Assembly (NCBI GenBank): GCA_023419995.1
Contig: JAEZXF010000270.1
Span: forward strand, 1-7,688
From: Pseudomonadota bacterium
GTDB taxonomy: Bacteria; Pseudomonadota; Alphaproteobacteria; Rhizobiales; Rhizobiaceae
DNA: 7,688 bases
Reading direction: 5' to 3'
Position numbers and translations under genes: made by a program. The notes under the pieces are model-generated. The model made no database searches. It was not told the DNA's origin and worked only from the letters and a program-made list of their open reading frames with translations. Of the stretch, positions 5,077-7,688 are shown piece after piece; the first letter of the stretch is position 1; every line of letters begins with the position of its first letter.

Positions 5077-6900
5077 ATGTTTGCTTCGCGTCTGATGCGC
5101 GGCGTCGCCGTCGCGGCGATGGCCGGCGTTCTTGCTGTGCCCGCTGGCGTGGCCGCACCGGCAGCCGGTGAGCCGGGGGCGTGGTCGGAGCGGGTGCAGT
5201 TCGTCTACGACGCGGCCGCCGGCACGGTCCAGCGGGCGCGGCTGCGCGCGTGGAACGCGGAGCCGGCCGGCGATCTCGAATTCGTCTGGGAGCCCGAGCC
5301 CGGCTCGCGCTTCGACCCCACGGCCGGCGGCGGCGCGATCACCGGCAGCGGCAAGCTCGTCTGGCGGGTGCGCGGCTCGGCCTCCTACGACAGCCGCACC
5401 GTCCACTCCACCTATGTCGGCGCCCTGGTCGACGGCCGTCCGCACGGCAGGGGCCGGCTGGAGCGCCGCAGCGGCGAGGTCATGGACGGCGAATGGGCGG
5501 CGGGCCGCCTCCACGGCAGGGGCGTGCTGGTCGAGGCCGACGGCACCCGCACCGAGGCGGTCTTCGTCGACGGCGTCGCCCAGGGCGAGGGCCGGCAGAC
5601 CCGGGTCGACGGCTCGATCTACGAGGGTCCGTTCCGCGACGGCCTGCGCCACGGTGCGGCGAAGCTGCGCCTTCCGGGTGGCACCGTCTATTCCTCGCAA
5701 TGGCGGGCCGGCGTCGAGATCGGCGGCCAGCGGCCGGACGTCATGGCCGACGCCATGGTGGGCGGCCTGCTGCGCGCGCAGTCGGGCGGCGGCGACGCCG
5801 GCAAGGTCGAGCTGTCAGTCTCCGTCGACCAGCGCATGACCCGCCAGGCGGACATGCAGTATGCCGACGCGGTCGCCGACGACTACATCGAGATCTATCC
5901 CGCCGTGGAGGGCATGGTCGAATCCTGGCTCGGCGAGGCGACCATCTCGCCTGACAGCTACGATTCGCTCTACGGCGCCATCGACTGGGAGGACGCGCCG
6001 TCCTTCCTCGAGGTCGGGCTGAGGACGACCGACCGCTCGCGCGTGCGCCTCGAGGCGCTGGAGTTGCAGGTCGAGGACAGCCAGGTCTACCGCAAGCCTT
6101 TCCTGGCGATCCTCGAGCATCGCGGCTGCATCGGCTTCCGGCCGGGCTTCTCCTTCGCCAACACGGGCTGGGGGCCGGCGACCGGCGGCCGCCTCGCCGT
6201 CGAGTTCTTCAACGAGGACGACCCCGAGCAGGCCTCGCGCACCTTCGAGGTCGCCGTCGACGATTTCGACGAGGGGCTCGACGTCTCGCTGCGGGCCACG
6301 CTCGACGAGGCCGGCGTCGACACGCGGGCGCTGGAGCGCGGGCGCTTCACCTGCGCCTCCGAGGCCGAGCTGCCGCAGTGCCGGCAGCGCGTCATCGGCT
6401 CGCTCGAGCTCGGCGAGATCGGGGATCTCATCGCCGGCCATGCGACGCTCTCGCTCGGCGTGCGCGGCAGCTTCACCTATTCGTGGGCCGCCGACCGCGG
6501 CAACACCTACGAGGCCGTCGAGCCGATGCTGGCGTCGCTCCAGCTCGGCGCGATCGAGACCGAGGTGATGGTCGCCGAGCATGGCGACGGCTTCGGCGAT
6601 CCGCCGACGGCGCTGCGCTATCAGGAGATCCGCCTGCCCTCGGACGACAGCGACTACGTCGTCGACCTGATGCTGCGCGGCAACCGCAACCTCGCCGAGC
6701 TCACCGCGCGGCTGAAGGTCTATGCCGAGGAGAACTCGATCCACCGCTTCCGCGCGGTGGCCCGTTTCGCCGACGGCAGCACCCGCCAGACCAAGCCGGT
6801 GATGTACTACCACGTGCGGCCGCGCGACCCGCTGCACCTGCCGCAGGAGCCCGACGGCTGCTATCTCGACGACGCGATCTTCGTGCCGCCGCGCAACTGA
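5077..6900 (+). CDS. Exported MORN-repeat protein of unknown function (607 aa)
   Basis: Residues 1-28 look like a signal peptide (R5, R8, then a hydrophobic run AVAAMAGVLAVPAGVAA), so the protein is probably periplasmic, or less likely secreted. Residues about 113-215 carry four MORN-type repeats plus a decayed fifth, seen as Y-x-G-x-x-x-D-G-x-x-H-G-x-G units. The remaining 390 residues match no family I recognise; they are rich in Glu, Asp and beta-type alternation and hold all four cysteines (C351, C426, C435, C595), which could form disulfides outside the cytoplasm. There is no transmembrane segment beyond the signal peptide, and no catalytic motif is evident. MORN arrays in bacteria are usually taken as binding or scaffold modules, which is only a suggestion here. 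The ATG at 5077 has a close GGGA (5070-5073); a GTG at 5068 behind GGGGAAGG (5057-5064) is a real alternative adding three residues, and TTG at 5041 is less likely. The gene is convergent with the next one, with 9 bp between stops. Confidence 0.82.
   Translation: MFASRLMRGVAVAAMAGVLAVPAGVAAPAAGEPGAWSERVQFVYDAAAGTVQRARLRAWNAEPAGDLEFVWEPEPGSRFDPTAGGGAITGSGKLVWRVRGSASYDSRTVHSTYVGALVDGRPHGRGRLERRSGEVMDGEWAAGRLHGRGVLVEADGTRTEAVFVDGVAQGEGRQTRVDGSIYEGPFRDGLRHGAAKLRLPGGTVYSSQWRAGVEIGGQRPDVMADAMVGGLLRAQSGGGDAGKVELSVSVDQRMTRQADMQYADAVADDYIEIYPAVEGMVESWLGEATISPDSYDSLYGAIDWEDAPSFLEVGLRTTDRSRVRLEALELQVEDSQVYRKPFLAILEHRGCIGFRPGFSFANTGWGPATGGRLAVEFFNEDDPEQASRTFEVAVDDFDEGLDVSLRATLDEAGVDTRALERGRFTCASEAELPQCRQRVIGSLELGEIGDLIAGHATLSLGVRGSFTYSWAADRGNTYEAVEPMLASLQLGAIETEVMVAEHGDGFGDPPTALRYQEIRLPSDDSDYVVDLMLRGNRNLAELTARLKVYAEENSIHRFRAVARFADGSTRQTKPVMYYHVRPRDPLHLPQEPDGCYLDDAIFVPPRN
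5404..5730 (+). repeat. MORN-repeat array within the exported protein
   Basis: Units start near residues 113 (YVGALVDGRPHGRGRL), 136 (MDGEWAAGRLHGRGVL), 158 (TEAVFVDGVAQGEGRQ) and 181 (IYEGPFRDGLRHGAAKL), with a decayed fifth near 204 (VYSSQWRAGVEIGG). The period is about 22-23 residues. The conserved Gly and His-Gly positions fade toward the end, as is usual at the edge of such arrays. The preceding segment (about residues 85-110) may hold one more very decayed unit. Confidence 0.75.
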
Positions 6901-6909
6901 CCGGCCGGC

Positions 6910-7688
6910 TCAGACCAGCGGCGAGCCGCGGTCGAGAATCTTGACCAGGCTTTCGAGGCCGAGGCGGAGCTGGCCCGTCGTCTCGGCCGCGCCGAGGCTG
7001 AGGCGCACCGCGCCGACGGGGCCGCGGTCGACGGCGAACAGCGAGCCCGGCGAGATCATCACGTTGCGCGAGCCGAGCATCATGGCCAGCGCCTCGCCGT
7101 CCCAGCCCGGCGGCAGCACCAGCCAGGTGTGGAAGGTGCGCGGATCGGCGCGCAGATTGTAGCGCCCGCCGATGATCGCCTGGGCCAGCCGCACGCGCTT
7201 GGCCGACAGGTCGAGCTGGCGCTCGATCATCTGCCCGGCGACGCCGTTCTCGATCCAGTCGGTGACGAAGTCGGCCAGCAGCGGCGACGGCCCCCAGGTC
7301 GAGGTCAGGATCGGCCACGCATAGCGCTCCGTCTCGCGGGCCGGGACGACGAGGTAGCCGCAGCGCAGCCCCGGCGCCAGCGCCTTGGAGGTGCTGGAGA
7401 TGTAGATGACGCCTTCCTCGGCCATGGCCCGCAGCGGCATCCCCTCCGGCCCGGCGAGAGGGCCGAACACGTCGTCCTCGACCACGAGCACGCCGTGCCT
7501 CGCCGCCACCGACAGCAGCGACTGGCGGTCCTGCCACGACATGCTGATCGTCGTCGGGTTGTGCATGGTGGGCGTGCAGACGAGGAGCTTCGGCGCGTGC
7601 ACGGCGCACAGCGTCTCCAGCGCGTCGAGATCCATCCCCGAGGCCGTGAGCTGGACGCCGATCAGCCGCACCCGGAGCAGGTCGGCGA
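6910..7688 (-). CDS. PLP-dependent aminotransferase-fold protein, C-terminal part (class I/II or MocR/PdxR-type), cut by the window edge
   Basis: The reading frame continues past the right end, so only the C-terminal part, about 258 residues, is visible; an in-frame GTG at 7671 is internal and not the start. Counting from that codon, the fold type I landmarks are all present: HNPTT (37-41) in place of NPTG, VVEDDVFG (63-70) with the Asp that pairs with the pyridine nitrogen, STSKALAPGLRCGY (93-106) with the Schiff-base lysine K96 (codon 7384-7386), and VRLSLG (222-227) with the carboxylate-binding Arg, preceded by SPGSLF. F69 stands where many relatives have Tyr. The STSKALAPGLRCGY and EDDVFGPL style is common in MocR/PdxR regulators, which have a GntR-type DNA-binding domain before this fold, and also in LysN/2-aminoadipate-type aminotransferases. 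The deciding N-terminus is outside the window. The gene faces the MORN gene with 9 bp between stops and no room for a terminator between them. Confidence 0.85.
   Translation of the reverse strand, partial: ADLLRVRLIGVQLTASGMDLDALETLCAVHAPKLLVCTPTMHNPTTISMSWQDRQSLLSVAARHGVLVVEDDVFGPLAGPEGMPLRAMAEEGVIYISSTSKALAPGLRCGYLVVPARETERYAWPILTSTWGPSPLLADFVTDWIENGVAGQMIERQLDLSAKRVRLAQAIIGGRYNLRADPRTFHTWLVLPPGWDGEALAMMLGSRNVMISPGSLFAVDRGPVGAVRLSLGAAETTGQLRLGLESLVKILDRGSPLV

Noticed and set aside
3867..5171. 434-residue plus-strand frame overlapping the V8-like gene and running through the terminator
   Set aside because: It is Arg/Ala/Gly-rich with no motif, crosses a strong terminator, and overlaps a clearly real gene in another frame.
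5815..6837. 340-residue minus-strand frame opposite the MORN gene
   Set aside because: It is a shadow of the high-GC plus-strand frame. The plus strand has the signal peptide, the MORN repeats and a start with ribosome-binding sequences.
1..7688. CRISPR array, tRNA, rRNA, insertion sequence or integrase
   Set aside because: I scanned for regularly spaced direct repeats, tRNA-like cloverleaf segments, rRNA signatures and transposase motifs and saw none. Apart from the palindromic element, the window looks like ordinary chromosome with no sign of recent insertion.

Overview
The window is a very GC-rich stretch of chromosome, most likely from an alphaproteobacterium, and probably from the Rhizobiales/Hyphomicrobiales. 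Three things suggest this. The Fur-family regulator is of the alphaproteobacterial Fur/Mur kind, which lacks the CxxC zinc site. All reading frames show strong G/C at third codon positions. An intergenic two-part palindrome near 2497-2597 resembles the mosaic palindromic repeats I remember from rhizobial genomes. No genus can be named from the sequence alone.

Layout, left to right. Positions 1-387 contain no gene I can support, only GC-rich hairpins and a possible promoter. A Fur/Mur-type metal regulator (388-819, +) is followed after 167 bp by a complete 6-phosphogluconate dehydrogenase, gnd (987-2414, +). A 190-bp gap carries strong hairpins and the palindromic repeat, and separates gnd from a convergent gene. 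That gene is a secreted trypsin-type serine protease zymogen (2605-3621, -), with a TTG start set by a perfect Shine-Dalgarno. A 285-bp region with two clean inverted repeats separates it from a divergent gene for a secreted glutamyl-endopeptidase/V8-type S1 protease with a long propeptide (3907-4941, +), which ends at a textbook rho-independent terminator (4971-5004). Next come a large exported MORN-repeat protein of unknown function (5077-6900, +) and, convergent and only 9 bp away, the C-terminal part of a PLP-dependent aminotransferase-fold protein (6910-7688, -). This last gene is either a class I aminotransferase or a MocR/PdxR-type regulator, and it runs off the window.

The fur and gnd genes look like ordinary core genes. 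The most interesting part is 2605-6900, where three consecutive genes encode exported proteins and two are chymotrypsin-fold proteases transcribed divergently from a shared control region. The trypsin-like enzyme has an intact triad, an Asp for Arg/Lys specificity, and a D-D-D-R activation site reminiscent of animal trypsinogen. The V8-like enzyme has an Arg one residue before the family's usual mature N-terminus. This makes a small extracytoplasmic cascade possible, in which the trypsin-like protease activates itself and then its neighbour. That is inference and has not been tested.
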